Below, one piece after another: positions 11,682 to 23,114 of a DNA stretch of 64,000 bases. The notes under the pieces are model-generated. The model searched no databases, was not told where the DNA came from, and worked only from the letters and a program-made list of their open reading frames with translations. The number at the start of each line of letters is the position of its first letter. The first letter of the stretch is position 1. The position numbers and the translations under genes were made by a program. Origin of the DNA: Ulota crispa (lineage: Eukaryota; Streptophyta; Bryopsida; Orthotrichales; Orthotrichaceae); NCBI GenBank assembly GCA_963920765.1, contig OY987246.1:17666868-17730867 (forward strand), written 5' to 3'.

Positions 11682-12240
11682 TTAGAGCATCTCTAGCGTT
11701 GCAATTCAAATTTGATACTTGAGGTAGCAGCACCCATAACCCTCAAACTAAGGGTTTTGAAAATGATAATTATTAATAAACATCTAGCAAACTATAAGAT
11801 TCTATTAGCAACAGAGAAATAATGAGTTTGTACTTTTGAATGCATTATTTGGATAATGTGAGAATAAGTCATGAATTTTTAAAGAGCAAATTGCCATTGC
11901 ACTCATAACCAACACTAAGGTTTCATTTTCACATGTTGTACATCCTTGTCATTACATCTATTTATTTCCACATATTTTTCAGGATCTCAAAGGTGATGGT
12001 TATGGGTACAGTGATGGTTATGGGTGTGGCTACCTTAGAGAGATTACAATTACATTTGAAAAGCCCTCAAAATACTTGTTCTACACCTATGCACTTCAAA
12101 TATGTCCCACAAATAATCATATGACCATTCACTAAGGGGAATATAGGATAAGGCTCACTAAACTTAGGTTGAATAGTGCATTGAAAAGCCGTTGCTTGAC
12201 AGACACCTAGGGGCCAAAGAGTGCTCCATTGTGCCACTAT
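11682..12240. mobile_element. GAGCATCTCTA-type MITE (family D), interrupted; right end unclear
   Basis: Starts TTA-GAGCATCTCTAGCGTTGC. After the family C insertion at 11721-12036 it resumes with ACATTTGAAAAGCCCTCAAA, AAGGGGAATAT and GCTTGACAGAC, the same order as the intact copy at 48032-48317. The right terminus is degraded and was set approximately. Confidence 0.6.
11721..12036. mobile_element. MITE family C (AAGGTAGGAGCACCCATAAG ends), copy 1, nested
   Basis: About 315 bp with ends GAGGTAGCAGCACCCATAAC and GGTTATGGGTGTGGCTACCTT. The interior shares AATAAACATCTAGCAAA, TGAGAATAAG and TTCACATGTTGTACATCC with copies at 30938, 34433 and 57626. Inserted inside the family D element. Confidence 0.8.
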
Positions 12241-12498
12241 ACAAATTTTTTTTTAGCACTAAGTGTGCCCAATTTTCACAAGGGTATGTTAGGTGCAAGT
12301 GTATGAGGATAATTTTTGGAACCCAAAGTTGACTAATGGAGGAACCATTTTACAAAAAAGATTTCACAATTTTGGATGTAATGGGGATGCATTAATTAGA
12401 GTTGGCTAATTGATCAATCTAGTTTAATGGCGGGATTCAAGAACTAATAATTGTCAAAAATTTGGCAAAAATCCCAGCTAACATTGGGGTCCACCAAC

Positions 12499-13073
12499 TA
12501 AGAGCATCTCTTGCCACTCGCTTTGCCAAGCCTTGTCAAATGAGTTTTCAAGGAGCAGTGGCGTGAGCTTGCATGAAGTGGCAGGGCGTGGTTTGAAACT
12601 CATTTGCAGCTCATTGCCTAAACTTGTGTTAGAACATGCCACAGAAGCACACTTGGTTGGGAAGTGACACAATGACAATATGCGGCTTCCACATGCGTGA
12701 ATAGTGCGTGAGAGGGGTCGTGAAAGGGACTTGAAGAGAGTTGAAATTTGGCGTGATTATGTTTAATTTTGGAGGCCCAACACATGCACATTTGCAAGTG
12801 CAGTGATGTTGTAAACTCAAAATCTACAAGCCACTACTTGTTGGTAATAAATTTGTTTTCACACTAGTAGAAAGCTTGATTTTTCTGTTGTTTTGGTCAA
12901 GTTGATCAAGATTTTTTTCTTTTGATGATCAACAAAAATTTGTTGATTTCTACTGATTTTTGTTGAACATCAACAAAAAGATATCCTAATCAACATGACC
13001 AAAACAACAGAAAAAAATGAGTTTTCTACTAGTGTCAAGACTCATTTTTCACGTGTAACAGGAGATGCTCTTA
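12499..13073. mobile_element. GAGCATCTC-type MITE (family D), interrupted
   Basis: Outer ends TAAGAGCATCTCTTGCC and GGAGATGCTCTTA form an inverted pair. A CACTA element sits at 12862-13034. The pre-insertion length would be about 400 bp. Confidence 0.7.
12862..13034. mobile_element. CACTA-type MITE with perfect TCA duplication
   Basis: 173 bp, ends CACTAGTAGAAAGC and GTTTTCTACTAGTG, flanked on both sides by TCA (12859-12861 and 13035-13037). CACTAGTAGAAA is a familiar plant CACTA (EnSpm/CMC) terminus with 3-bp target duplication. The interior is a near-complete fold-back around CAACAAAAATTTGTTGA. Confidence 0.93.
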
Positions 13074-13997
13074 CCAAACTCTCTCATTGCAACTAGCACT
13101 GGGCAATCGCTTCATATGGTAATTCGACAGCCCCAGGGTGGCGATGCTCTAAGAATATCATAGTGACAAATTTGAATTTTCAGCACATTTAGCGATGTTT
13201 TTGGGCACTTGAGCTCATTATGATAATCACATTGGGGAGCACTGAAGCACATGATAGAATGGTAGTACCAAACCACCTGCAGGTTCATAATAACCCAAAT
13301 CCCGGGGTTTGATGACCATGCCTTGTTTAGCATGTGAGGACCTTGAGCCTTGAGGTGCGTGTTTGAATTTCAAGTAGCTTACCTGACCCCAAAAAAATTC
13401 TCATTCCCAAATCCCAAGGTCCAGGATTCCAAGTCAAACATTGGCAGTGTTACCCACACTGCCCAATGCGTGGTGAGATCCAGCAGTTACTATAGTATTT
13501 TATTAGGCAATTGAAATGTAAAAAAACCTATTGAACTTTAGGGCAGAATTTTTTTTTTTTTTTTTTTTTAAATTTATTTCTGGCCAATGGCTATGTGGCA
13601 TTCTTTGAAAATAGATTGTAGCTTGCAGGTTCCATCCCTACTTTTGGTTGGAGTTGAAGGTGGCCCTATGCATGGATTTTTGCAGCATTATGGGATTTTT
13701 TTTATAGGCAAAAAGCAGTCATTAGTCTTTTTTTGAAAATATCAAAATAATCATAGGCAATACTTAATTAATTATTGCATGGAATTGGATTAGGCAACAC
13801 CCCAAATAATTTAGAATGATGGCATCAATTTTCAATTTGATAAGGATTTTAAGAAAGCCTAAGCTGCAATGCAATTTTCATTATTGCAATCTGACATTTT
13901 TTGAGTTTTTTTCCCCTTTTTTTTCCTATAAGCTTGAAGCTAGCCCTTTTTATTTGAGGTAGTTGGGCCTTTAATTGCCCAAAAAAAAAACACTGCT
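13074..13997. other. Spacer without recognised gene
   Basis: Contains a T run at about 13551-13569. No repeated family and no supported coding sequence seen. Confidence 0.4.
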
Positions 13998-14494
13998 TTA
14001 GGGCATCCCTCATGCAACGAGCAAACATGCCCGGTATAACAAACCTGATTTTTTAATTGATAATTGATCAAGATATAAAAATCATATGACTTGAAGGGCA
14101 TTTCTTTTGTTGTTGTAAAACATAATAAAATTTTGGTTTGGACATTAGTTGATTTAGAGACAAGGCATCAAATGTTAAGTAGATTCCAAAGAAATAGAGG
14201 GCTCTCCAATCAAGCCTAAAAAGGAAAATTCATCCAAGGGGAAGGTATAATGACACCCCAATACCGTCCCCTTGGTTGACTTTCCCTTTTTTAGGCTTGA
14301 TTTGAAGAGTCCCCTGATTTTTTGGAATCTAGCTAACACTTAATGAGATGTACCCAAATTCATCAATACCTAAACCCAAATTTTATTGAATTTTCACAAT
14401 GATGTTTTTGATGCCTTCAAATTATAAAAAAATTATGAGAAGATTTATTGTCTTTAAAAAAATGAGGCTTGCTATACCGGGCATGATGCCCTAA
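13998..14494. mobile_element. Long fold-back element with TTAGGGCATC ends
   Basis: Left end TTAGGGCATCCCTCATGC with ATGCCCGGTATAACAAAC just inside. The right end reads GTTTGT-like GCTTGCTATACCGGGCATGATGCCCTAA. The arms stay complementary through most of the element (for example TCAAGCCTAAAAAGG against CCTTTTTTAGGCTTGA-like), leaving a short loop near 14250. The GGGCAT tip and TWA flank suggest PIF/Harbinger type. Hairpin length makes it a possible small-RNA source. Confidence 0.75.
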
Positions 14495-14843
14495 GGTGCA
14501 GATGTGGAGGTATCCATAGCTAACAACATCCCATACCCAACCAGGGTTTAATTTTTTGGCAAACATTTGCTTTGTTGTCCCCTCTTCACTAGAGAATATT
14601 TTGAGAAAATGGAAATCACTGGGGGGAATCTGTCTGAAGTGGCAAGTTGTTGTCAGAAAATTAAATGTTGTACCCCACCAATCAGGTGAGCTATTTTTAA
14701 TCTCAGCAAGGATAGGTGTTTTGGAATGCGTTTTATTGTCCTTTTCAAGGTTGGAACCACTTAAGTCATGCCACATGTCCCAAAGTGAAATAGGAAATAA
14801 TGAGCAAAAACCCTGTAGAACTTGGACTACAAGGGGGAAAATT
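14491..14843. mobile_element. Family E fragment (CTAAGGTGCAGATGTGGAGG start)
   Basis: Colinear with 35365-36312: shared AGCTAACAACATCCCATA-like block, ATCTCAGCAAGGATA, GTTGGAACCACTTAA and TCCCAAAGTGA. This copy shows the uninterrupted sequence where 35512-36050 carries an LTR-like insertion. The 163-codon minus frame here is not conserved. The right end is lost under or next to the B element. Confidence 0.6.
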
Positions 14844-15156
14844 GCACTAATTATTGCATTTATGTTGTCTTGACAATTGGGTTGCTTTACCTTGGAAAAT
14901 AAGCTCACATAGTCATTACGTGGTCACTTCAAGGCGCACACAACTCTTCAAGTATTAGGATTTCACAAGGTTTGCAATCTTGACAATTGTAGTTTGATTT
15001 TTGAGAGTGTTGTTGTTACTTAGTCCTTATTTTTGTTAAAAACAATATATATTACAATAATTATTGATGAAAATTATTCTAGTATCACGAAATGTTTGTA
15101 TAGTGTAAAATGTTGAGAAATTATTGTGGGGCAACCTAAGTACACTATTTAGTGTA
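14844..15156. mobile_element. TA-flanked MITE family B, copy 2
   Basis: Left GCACTAATTATTGCATTTAT, right GGCAACCTAAGTACACTATT then TAGTGTAG. Interior landmarks of family B are present (TTGACAATTGGGTTGC, ATTATTGATGAAAATTATT). Ends more diverged than copy 1. Confidence 0.7.
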
Positions 15157-15722
15157 GTTGAACTTTAAAACTACAAGGAAAAAAATTGGTTGAACTTTTA
15201 AACTACAAAAAAAGTGGTCAAGTTTCTAGAAAATGTATGATTGTAGTATAAGTATAGTCAATACTTGGTGACTTCTGAAAATTTGTGGAACATAATTAAT
15301 GCGCAATTTTTTTGTATGAAGCTCAAGAATCTCCTTACCCATTTGTCTTTTTGTCGCAAAACCGAATACAATTAGAAGCAGTTCACATTATACCCTACAC
15401 CATAATAGGGAAATTTTGGCCACAACGTTACCTCATTTTGACACTAGCTACCTCAGAACTAAATAGATAGATGAAGAAATGAATGAAATTGTAAAATTTC
15501 TCCCAACAAACACTAGGGGTGCCAAGACTAGTGTATTGTATTGATAAATGTGCACACATGGACGGTCATATTTATTTTTTCCGTACATCCACGCATTCTT
15601 AGGTGCATGTCATTTAAGAAGCAAAAATGGAAAAACAAAAACAACGAATCGTGTTTCCCACTACTTAGTATCATAAGACCTAGTATATCCAAGACTACAA
15701 CTTTGAAACTCGACCTGGATTT
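15157..15722. other. Spacer without recognised gene
   Basis: AT-rich and single-copy in this window. A 61-codon frame at 15541 has no support. Confidence 0.4.
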
Positions 15723-16428
15723 TTAACCCCTAAAGGACCAAGCCCCTTTTTGGGGACAAATGGGATTTTGGGCATGTATCTATGACTAAACTATTTTGCT
15801 TGGTTTTTTGAAATTTATATGAAAGATGGAGAATTCAAAGATTTACGTGGGCATCTAATTTTTTTTGCACTTTGACATTTATTGAAGAAGTTAAAAATGA
15901 ATTTCTTGGGAAAGGTCCAGATTGGGCAGCCCAAAAAATTCTTAAAAATTGCTCAAAAAATAAATAAAAATATGAAATAGGTTCTTTAGACTTATATATA
16001 GGTGGAGAGCTTTGAATTATTTGATTTTCATTGATGAGATGAAAGTTATGAGAAGTTTTTGTTTGCAGGTAGGTGTGATTTTGAGAGAAACCATACCTAC
16101 CCACAAACAAACCTCTCATAACTTTCATCTCATCAATGAAAATCAAATAATTCAAAGCTCTCCACCTAGACATAAGTCTAAAGATCCTATTTTATATTTT
16201 TATTTACTTTTTGAGCAATTTTTAAGAATTTTTTGGGCTGCCCAATGTGGACCTTTTCCCAAAAATTCATTTTTAACTTCTTCAATAAATGTCAAAGTGC
16301 AAAAAAAATTAGATGCCCACGGAGATCTTTGAATTCTCCATCTTTTGTATAAGTTTCAAAAAATCATGCAAAGTAGTTTAGCCATAGGTACATGCCCAAA
16401 ATCCCATTTGTCCCCTTTTAGGGGTTAA
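15723..16428. mobile_element. TTAA element 2: near-complete hairpin
   Basis: TTAACCCCTAAAGGACCAAG at the left, CCCCTTTTAGGGGTTAA at the right. The two halves are inverted copies of each other almost from end to end. Very similar peptides can be read on both strands (15835-16173 minus and 16012-16332 plus), which shows the symmetry and not two genes. The centre is around 16080-16100 (GGTAGGTGTGATT against ACCATACCTACC). Confidence 0.9.
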
Positions 16429-17087
16429 TTCCTAAATGCCCAAGGCACCCAATTTGGGTGTTTGCAAAACTTTGAAGACAAACAATACCTTATCAAATCA
16501 CTATTTTTGGTATTTTCTTTTGAACACAAGTTTGTTTTGAAGTCTATTTTCAACATCAAAAACCTAATATAAGAAATGAATATGGATGATTTTTCTACTC
16601 AAGATTTTGTACAAGGGTGTTCACTGCAATCTTGAATTTTTTAGTGTTGGAAGATCTTGAAAATGAGCCTCAAATACACTAGAGCTTGGAGAAAAATCCG
16701 CATTAGAAATACATTTTAAAAAAAGTACAAGAGTAGATTTTGAAAGCTGTAAATTGACTAAAGTTAAACATGTAATGACCTTAAAGTCTTAAACCTCATA
16801 TTTTTTTGATGATCAACTTTTTAGATTTGACATGTGAAATGAGGATTAGAAAACTTCAAGTTACTTTTTGCAATTTTAACACCCTTATGTTCAATCGTTA
16901 TAATCTTTCAAACTATAAGTGATATTGTTGTGTTCTCTTTTTCCATGTAATTTCTAACATGTCAAGTTTAAATTTGTACGGTTACAGTTGAAAAAAACTT
17001 GACAAAGTTTATGAAAAGGTTGGTTGATTGTGCACTTTCTTGAAAATGCCAAGAAATTCAAAAAGGCCTTGGGCATTTAGGGGTTAA
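16425..17087. mobile_element. TTAA element 3, TAAATGCCC subtype
   Basis: Left TTAATTCCTAAATGCCCAAG (two C-to-T changes at the tip), right CCTTGGGCATTTAGGGGTTAA. The left TTAA is the right TTAA of element 2, so the two abut sharing one target. Interior relative of 32233-32886 in inverted orientation. Confidence 0.85.
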
Positions 17088-17823
17088 CAGGGTGAAAACA
17101 TTCTAAGTTGTGATGATTGAATTAAGGTAAGAGGTTTCAAAGTAGCCCAAGCTCTAAAATTTTTTACAATGCATATTGAATTCTTTAATGTATCAACTGG
17201 TATATGTACCCATTGGTTCAAGCAGACGCAAAATAATTGGAAGTCTAATTATGCAAAACATTTTCTATGCAGTAATACATTTTTTTTGTTTTTTATCCTC
17301 ACAATCCAATTTTAGGCGCAATTACGCAAAATGTTTCCCATGAAGTAAAACATTTTTCGTTTTCTACTCATGCAATAATTTTCTTTTCTTTTCTACCCAC
17401 GCAATAAAATGGTCACTACAGTTTTCCGTCATATACACTAGTGCTTGGATAGGTCAACACTTTGGGAGGGAATATACTGTTGATCATATCCAAACATTGA
17501 TTTTAAAGAAACACTCCATCCAACTAACCTAAAGTACAAAAAAGAGAATAGGGACCTTGACACTATCCAAACGTTTCTCTTACAAAGGTTGATCTTATCT
17601 AAGCACCACTATATATGGATGGTGAACATTTCAAACTGTGGGCAAAGGAATTCTCCTTGTTTTTTTTTTGTAACTCAAGTGACATGCACCCAAGAATGTA
17701 AGCTGTGAAAGAGAAAATGGAGAATAACCCTTAAGTGCACATTCATCCATAAATATACTAATATTATAATACTTAGTCCAAAACTTGGCAAACCTAGTGT
17801 ATGTATGAGACAAATTTGGCAAT
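17088..17823. other. Spacer with a short TIR-like pair
   Basis: GTGCTTGGATAGGTCAACAC (about 17441-17460) and, downstream, AGGTTGATCTTATCTAAGCACC form an imperfect inverted pair about 150 bp apart, perhaps a small MITE. No gene supported. Confidence 0.4.
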
Positions 17824-18737
17824 TTAACCCCTCAAGGACCATTGTCTCCTTGGGGAAAAATGGGATTTTGGGCATGTACCTACAACTAAACTACTTTGTG
17901 GATTTTTTGAAGCATTTATAGAAGATGGGGAATTCAAAGATTTACGTGGACATCTAATATTTTCTTCATTCCAACATTTATTAAAGAAGTTATGCAATAA
18001 TTTATCAAAGCTAGGGGAAGAGGGGCACTTTGGCCATGGCCTCTGCTTTGCAAGTGGGTGTTGACTCCAAAGAGGATCAGCCCTTCTAAGCACAAAGGTG
18101 TGGACACTTGGGCAAAGGGGAGTGGAATGGAAGGAACCCGTCTTGGAGGACTCCCAACCCTCCATTCCTTTTGCCCCTTGTAAAATTTGGTAATTTCATT
18201 TTTTTAGTAGTTTTTTTAATATGTTATTTTCAAGTTGTAATAGGCTAATAGCCCTTGCCTTTACCATTTAAATTATCGTAATTCAAATTTCTAAACTTTA
18301 CATAAATCCTCCATATTTGCCTAGTGCATGTGCAAATTTCATGACCTTTTGGCATTCAAAAAAAATTGAAGTACGTTTAACACCTCAAGTTCATATGTAA
18401 ATTCTCCCACACAAAACTAACTTTGTCTTCTACATGGAGAAATTAAACCTCAACTTTGTGTAGAGCAATTTTTGCTATAAAAGTGGTCAAGGCTTCTGAA
18501 ATTTTTGGGCAACAGAGAAAAAAACTTTTTTTCTTCACTTCAAATGTCAACATCTCACTCCTCACCATCTGAAATGACCCAATTCTCTTCCCACAACTAC
18601 CTTCCATAGTCTAGAGAAGATCCTAAGGTTGGATTTTCAAACAAACTTCTTTTCCTACTTTTCTATTCATTCCCTCAAAAATGGTAGTTTTCAATGATTT
18701 CTCATAGAAAAAAAGAGCTTGGTGTTTTAGGAGTTAA
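17824..18737. mobile_element. TTAA element 4 with GC-richer internal segment
   Basis: Left TTAACCCCTCAAGGACCATT, right TTGGTGTTTTAGGAGTTAA. The left 170 bp matches element 14 (GGGATTTTGGGCATGTACCT, ATTCAAAGATTTACGTGG). From about 18010 to 18180 the sequence is markedly richer in G and C and has no counterpart in the sibling elements. Confidence 0.8.
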
Positions 18738-19689
18738 TCCATATTTTTACCTAATTGTTTTTCGTAGTAAGGTTCTAGCAAAATTAAAAATTAAAATGCC
18801 ACAAGAGATTGAGTTGGGTGCAATGGGGCCTTCCTGAAGGGGGTTGGAATACTGCACATATATGTTTGTGGGGTCAAAATGGAAAAGCTCATCTTTCACA
18901 CCATTCAAAAATTGTGAGAGTTTGAAAATTTATCGTTGAGAGATCCAATTCGAAAGTTTTGAACTGATATTTAGATTCAAAGACCCCAATTTTGTTTAGA
19001 AGCTAGGAAGAACATAAATGGATTAACTATAAAATACATAAAAAATTTCAATTACATCCTAGTTTGTAAGAAAAGTTGAGTTCTTCCACCTTCATTCTAC
19101 AAACACATATGTGCAATGTATAGTGCACAACACTTATAACTAGCATTGCAACAAAAAAAAAAACACTAATAAAAACACAACACCTTTCCCCTTTAGCTCA
19201 AAAATAGTTATTATGAAAGTCTAGTTCAAACTAGCAAGGGGAAAAAATTATCTCAAATCTCATTGGTTGGAATATCAATTTTGTCCATTAGGGTTTATCC
19301 AATACTTCAACTTGCCATGTCACCAACCAATATAGCCATGTCAATAGACAAGATAGTGAAGTTTTGGGGCTTGCTACAAGGGTGGCTCCAAACTTGTCTA
19401 GTAGATGAATACTCCTATTTTGTAGCAATTTTTTTCTCCAACACTTGTGGATGACATGGAAGTTCTATGGAAGATGAAAAACTTGACCGGGTGCCATTTT
19501 TTTTTGTTTCCTCCAATCGCTAGTTTGCACATGTAAGAAGCACAAAATTCAAGCTTCATCTTAGTGATCTTGGATTTTTGATGGTTTTTTGTTTTGTTTT
19601 TATTGAGCAGTAGATTGACCGCTCAAATTCAAGAGTTGTTGGTTGTGAGTGTCATGCCCCTTACCAAGCCTTTCTAGAAAACGTTCTTT
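18738..19689. other. Spacer without recognised gene
   Basis: AT-rich, no repeated family recognised within the window. A 63-codon plus frame at 19263 has no splice or homology support. Confidence 0.35.
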
Positions 19690-19965
19690 TTTTTTTGAAA
19701 TTTTTTAAAATCTTACCTCACAAGTCGTCTGGCTACCAATACACTAAGAAATTATGGTGAAAATGTGGATGAAATTGCCATATCCCTCCTTCAGCAAAAA
19801 CCCAATTCACCATATTTTGGATGAAAAGGACTTATGTTAATAGTTTTTGAGACGAACATCCACATCTCATTCATTCTCCCCAATTTTAGCCAAATTTTCC
19901 TTACCTGCTTGCGTATATTTCGGAGTGCCTGTCGATCTACCGTCTGACGAAAACCAAAAAAACGC
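19690..19965 (-). mobile_element. Dispersed repeat family J, copy 3 (inverted)
   Basis: Reads as the reverse complement of copies 1 and 2: AAATCTTACCTCACAAGT at its left, CCAAATTTTCCTTACCTGCT toward its right. Confidence 0.6.
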
Positions 19966-20203
19966 TGCTTTCAGGGGACTTCAAGTCAAATTGCATTGAT
20001 TTTTGTTTCAACATACCAAACCCACTAATTGAAGGATTACAGGAAGAAAGAGACAAATAGCCCCACTACAAATCACACAAATCTAAATATTTTGTCAAGA
20101 TGTTGTTACACTTTTCCTCTAAATAGCAATTTTCCCACCCACAATTTGAATTCAAACGCCCAATCTTAACAGATTCCCTGGTGTTTTGATTGTTGTCGGC
20201 CTC

Positions 20204-20519
20204 ATAGCATCTCTACCGGTTCAGACTCGCTCAAAGTTTTCCATCTGGTTTGGTGAGGCATGAAGGCTCCCAATCTCCACCCATGTTTTTTGAAAAAGTG
20301 ACTTAACACTTCAAGATACCCCATAAATAAGCAATTGACCCCTTATTTAGGGAAGTAGAGAATAAAGCTCACTAAATTTAGGATGAATAATGCATGAATA
20401 GTGGTTTAAAGAGTGGCTTGGTAGACTCGCAAAATAAGAGAGTTTGAGCATGACGTGAGAGGGGCCTAGCTACTTTTCATCCACTTTAAACGAACAAGAG
20501 CCACCGGTAGAGATGCTCT
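20204..20519. mobile_element. GAGCATCTCTACCGG-type MITE (family D)
   Basis: Ends TAGCATCTCTACCGG and CCGGTAGAGATGCTC. Interior GAATAAAGCTCACTAAATTT and GAATAATGCATGAATAG matches the 48032 copy. About 315 bp, non-coding. Confidence 0.8.
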
Positions 20520-20899
20520 CACATATAAAATAGGCTAAACTCTAAAATGGTTGCAAACCTAAAGGTTTCTTCACCTATTTTTGGTTATTATTGGTCGTGG
20601 ATGAATCTCGGAGCATCTCTACCATTACAATAAAACTTCATCCACCATGATTTTTTTGCTTTTGGACTTTAGAACCCCAGTATATAATTACCTGCATGGA
20701 TTTATTTTTCTTTTATTTTACTAGTCAAGTGACGTGTACTTTAGACTCTAGAATGTATGCAAGTGAAGAAATGATGGATGGATTCATATATTTATATACG
20801 TTCATTTATACAAAAAACCATAACTTGAAACTTCATCTAAGTATTGGTAAACCTGATATGTATATGAGCAAGACTGGGAAATTTTATCCATTTTTTCAC
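20520..20899. other. Spacer with a second GAGCATCTCTACC start
   Basis: GGAGCATCTCTACCATTAC at about 20611 looks like one terminus of another family D element, but no partner was found. No gene supported. Confidence 0.4.
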
Positions 20900-21563
20900 T
20901 TAACCCCTAAAGGACCATGACCTTTATTTTGTCAAAAGACACTCAAAACTGCCACTTTTATGGCAAACTTTGCTAACTATGTCCGGGTAATTTCAAAAAA
21001 AAATAGTTTCTTCTAACTTCAAGCCCTATCATCTTGCATTCCATAAGTTCAATGTTTTTAAAACTTTTGTCACATATTTGAAATGTTTGCCTAGAGCTAA
21101 CTTTCTACCATTCAAAATCCAAATAAAATACTTCTTCATTGCACAAGAAATCATGAAAAAATGACTAGTATATTGCCAATTCACTAAACCTCCTTGCACT
21201 AGAGGGTGATTTAGAATAAGTTAGATTCTATATTTGCTTCTGAATTTTTTCATGATTGAACCTAACATCATATACTTGTGATTGGTAAAAAAAATTGTTC
21301 ACTCCAAGAGGGCTCGAATTCTGCTGACCTTGTTTTGCAAGAATGAAAAAAAATTGTTTTTCTCACTTCAAACACTATAACCTTACAATCTACGCAGTCA
21401 AACGGGCTGATTGTTTTTTTCACACATTGCATTACTTGTATATTACACTTCTATACGGTTGAAACTTTAAAGAAAATCTATTTTGAGTTTCAAATAAACC
21501 ATGAACAAATGGCAGTTTTGGTCTTGTTTTTCTCTGCAGCACCCTTTGGACTTTAGGGGTTAA
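20900..21563. mobile_element. TTAA element 5
   Basis: Perfectly placed TTAA at both ends: TTAACCCCTAAAGGACCATG and TTTGGACTTTAGGGGTTAA. 664 bp, non-coding. The region around 21000-21180 resembles, inverted, 24240-24440 of element 6. Confidence 0.9.
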
Positions 21564-21582
21564 AGAAAAGATAGCATATAAC

Positions 21583-21840
21583 ACTGCATTTCTTAAATTG
21601 GGAAAAACAGAGGTACCATTCTATATTCCCACCTTAAATCCAAAAAGTTACCTTAAACCAGATTCGAAGGTATCAGATTTAGTCTGAGCCACTAAGATTT
21701 TTTCCCTTGCAAATTCCTCCTCTCAGGTGAGGGCACGTGTACCCAAAAAAAATGCTGCAAGCTAAGGTTTTAGGTGATCACCATGAACCTCAAAAGTCCC
21801 AAAATGTGCTGTATTTCCCAATCTAACAAATTATACTGTA
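21583..21840. mobile_element. MITE family L, diverged copy
   Basis: Inverted pair AACACTGCATTTCTTAAATT+GGGAAAAA and TATTTCCCAATCTAACAAAT+TATACTGT, related to the ends of 8606-8860. Confidence 0.55.
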
Positions 21841-23114
21841 GGTGGGGAGCAGATTTGGTTGCTCAATGTTGAATTGATTATTTTTTTAGAAGAAATCAAT
21901 TTGGCATTAGATTTTATAATTAAACAAAATTAGGCATTTTCAAAAAAGTTGTTATTATTTGGCATTCAATCAAAAAAATAGTAGAATTAAGTCTTTTTCT
22001 AAGCATCTTCCACATTCTAAAATTAGCACTTGGTAAGAAATTTGCAGTACATTGAACCCTCTTGGAATCAACCTCGACCTTAGTTTAGCTTAATGACTTT
22101 TATAATATTTGGCATTTTAATTTTTGATTTATTTGACATTGGGCATTTTTGGAGAATAATTTATAAAATAATTAGGCAAAGTTTTGGAAAATTAATTTAT
22201 GCCGAATCTGTTATCAACCTACAGTATGCTAGAGTTGTTATTTCTATCAAAAGTGACTTGGTTGGAAGGATAACTAGACTTTGGAAATGCATCCGAGCAA
22301 TAATTTCACTTTTGCATACAGAAGTGGAAACTGGAAAATACTTGGAATTTTTTTATTTTTTACTTTTTGTTGTTGAGGATGCTTGGACTTATTGAGTTAA
22401 GCATTATTACGTATGGGAAGATTTCGAGGTCATTTGTTTGAGGTCTTTAACTTCATTACACCAAGCAAACAACAAATAAACAATATTTGTGATTCATGTT
22501 ATTTATGTTTGAATGACCATTCGATTTTCCTTTGTTATCATAGAATCTAGATAAATATAGAATTAAAAACCTCTAGTGAATATTTTATACTTTATAAATA
22601 TATTTTACAATTTCTTCCTGTATTTGCATTGCAAAGTTTGATAGGTGTTATAAATCCTTAGCTCTTGTTGAAACATGTACAAATGCAAGGATTCATGGCT
22701 CATTGACACCTCCACATCTAATAAACTTTAAATTATGGAAATGAGGGTGGTCTTCAAATACACAATATAACAACACAAATGTTAGTATTAACTTTGGAAT
22801 GCCCAAGCTAACCATTTTGAGTCATTTGCATTCTTGCAAAAGTTATTATGTCATTTTATAGCAACTAATTCCATTCACCCAACATTTGTTGAGATATATT
22901 CCACAAATAATGTCTTTTCTTAGGACTTCATACGTGGTTTTTCTTTAAAAAAAATATAAAAACTGATTATCAAGTGGGTGATTGAGGTTATGCCATTTGG
23001 ATGTAAATTGACGAATTTTTTTTTAATGTAATGTTGTCTTTCGTCACTACTAATCCAAGTTTTAAATTACAACCTTATTAAGAGAACAATGGTTAAATGT
23101 AGTACATATAATGT
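21841..23114. other. AT-rich stretch without recognised gene
   Basis: A 100-codon plus frame (22093-22395) reads a hydrophobic, Ile/Phe-rich peptide with no motif recognised and no start or splice support. Best treated as chance in AT-rich DNA. Confidence 0.4.

Noticed and set aside
14417-14908. 163-codon minus frame as a gene
   Set aside because: It spans the boundary of three different repeat elements and is not kept in the paralogous copy at 35365.
15835-16332. Two similar proteins on opposite strands
   Set aside because: They are the two arms of a hairpin element read in both directions.
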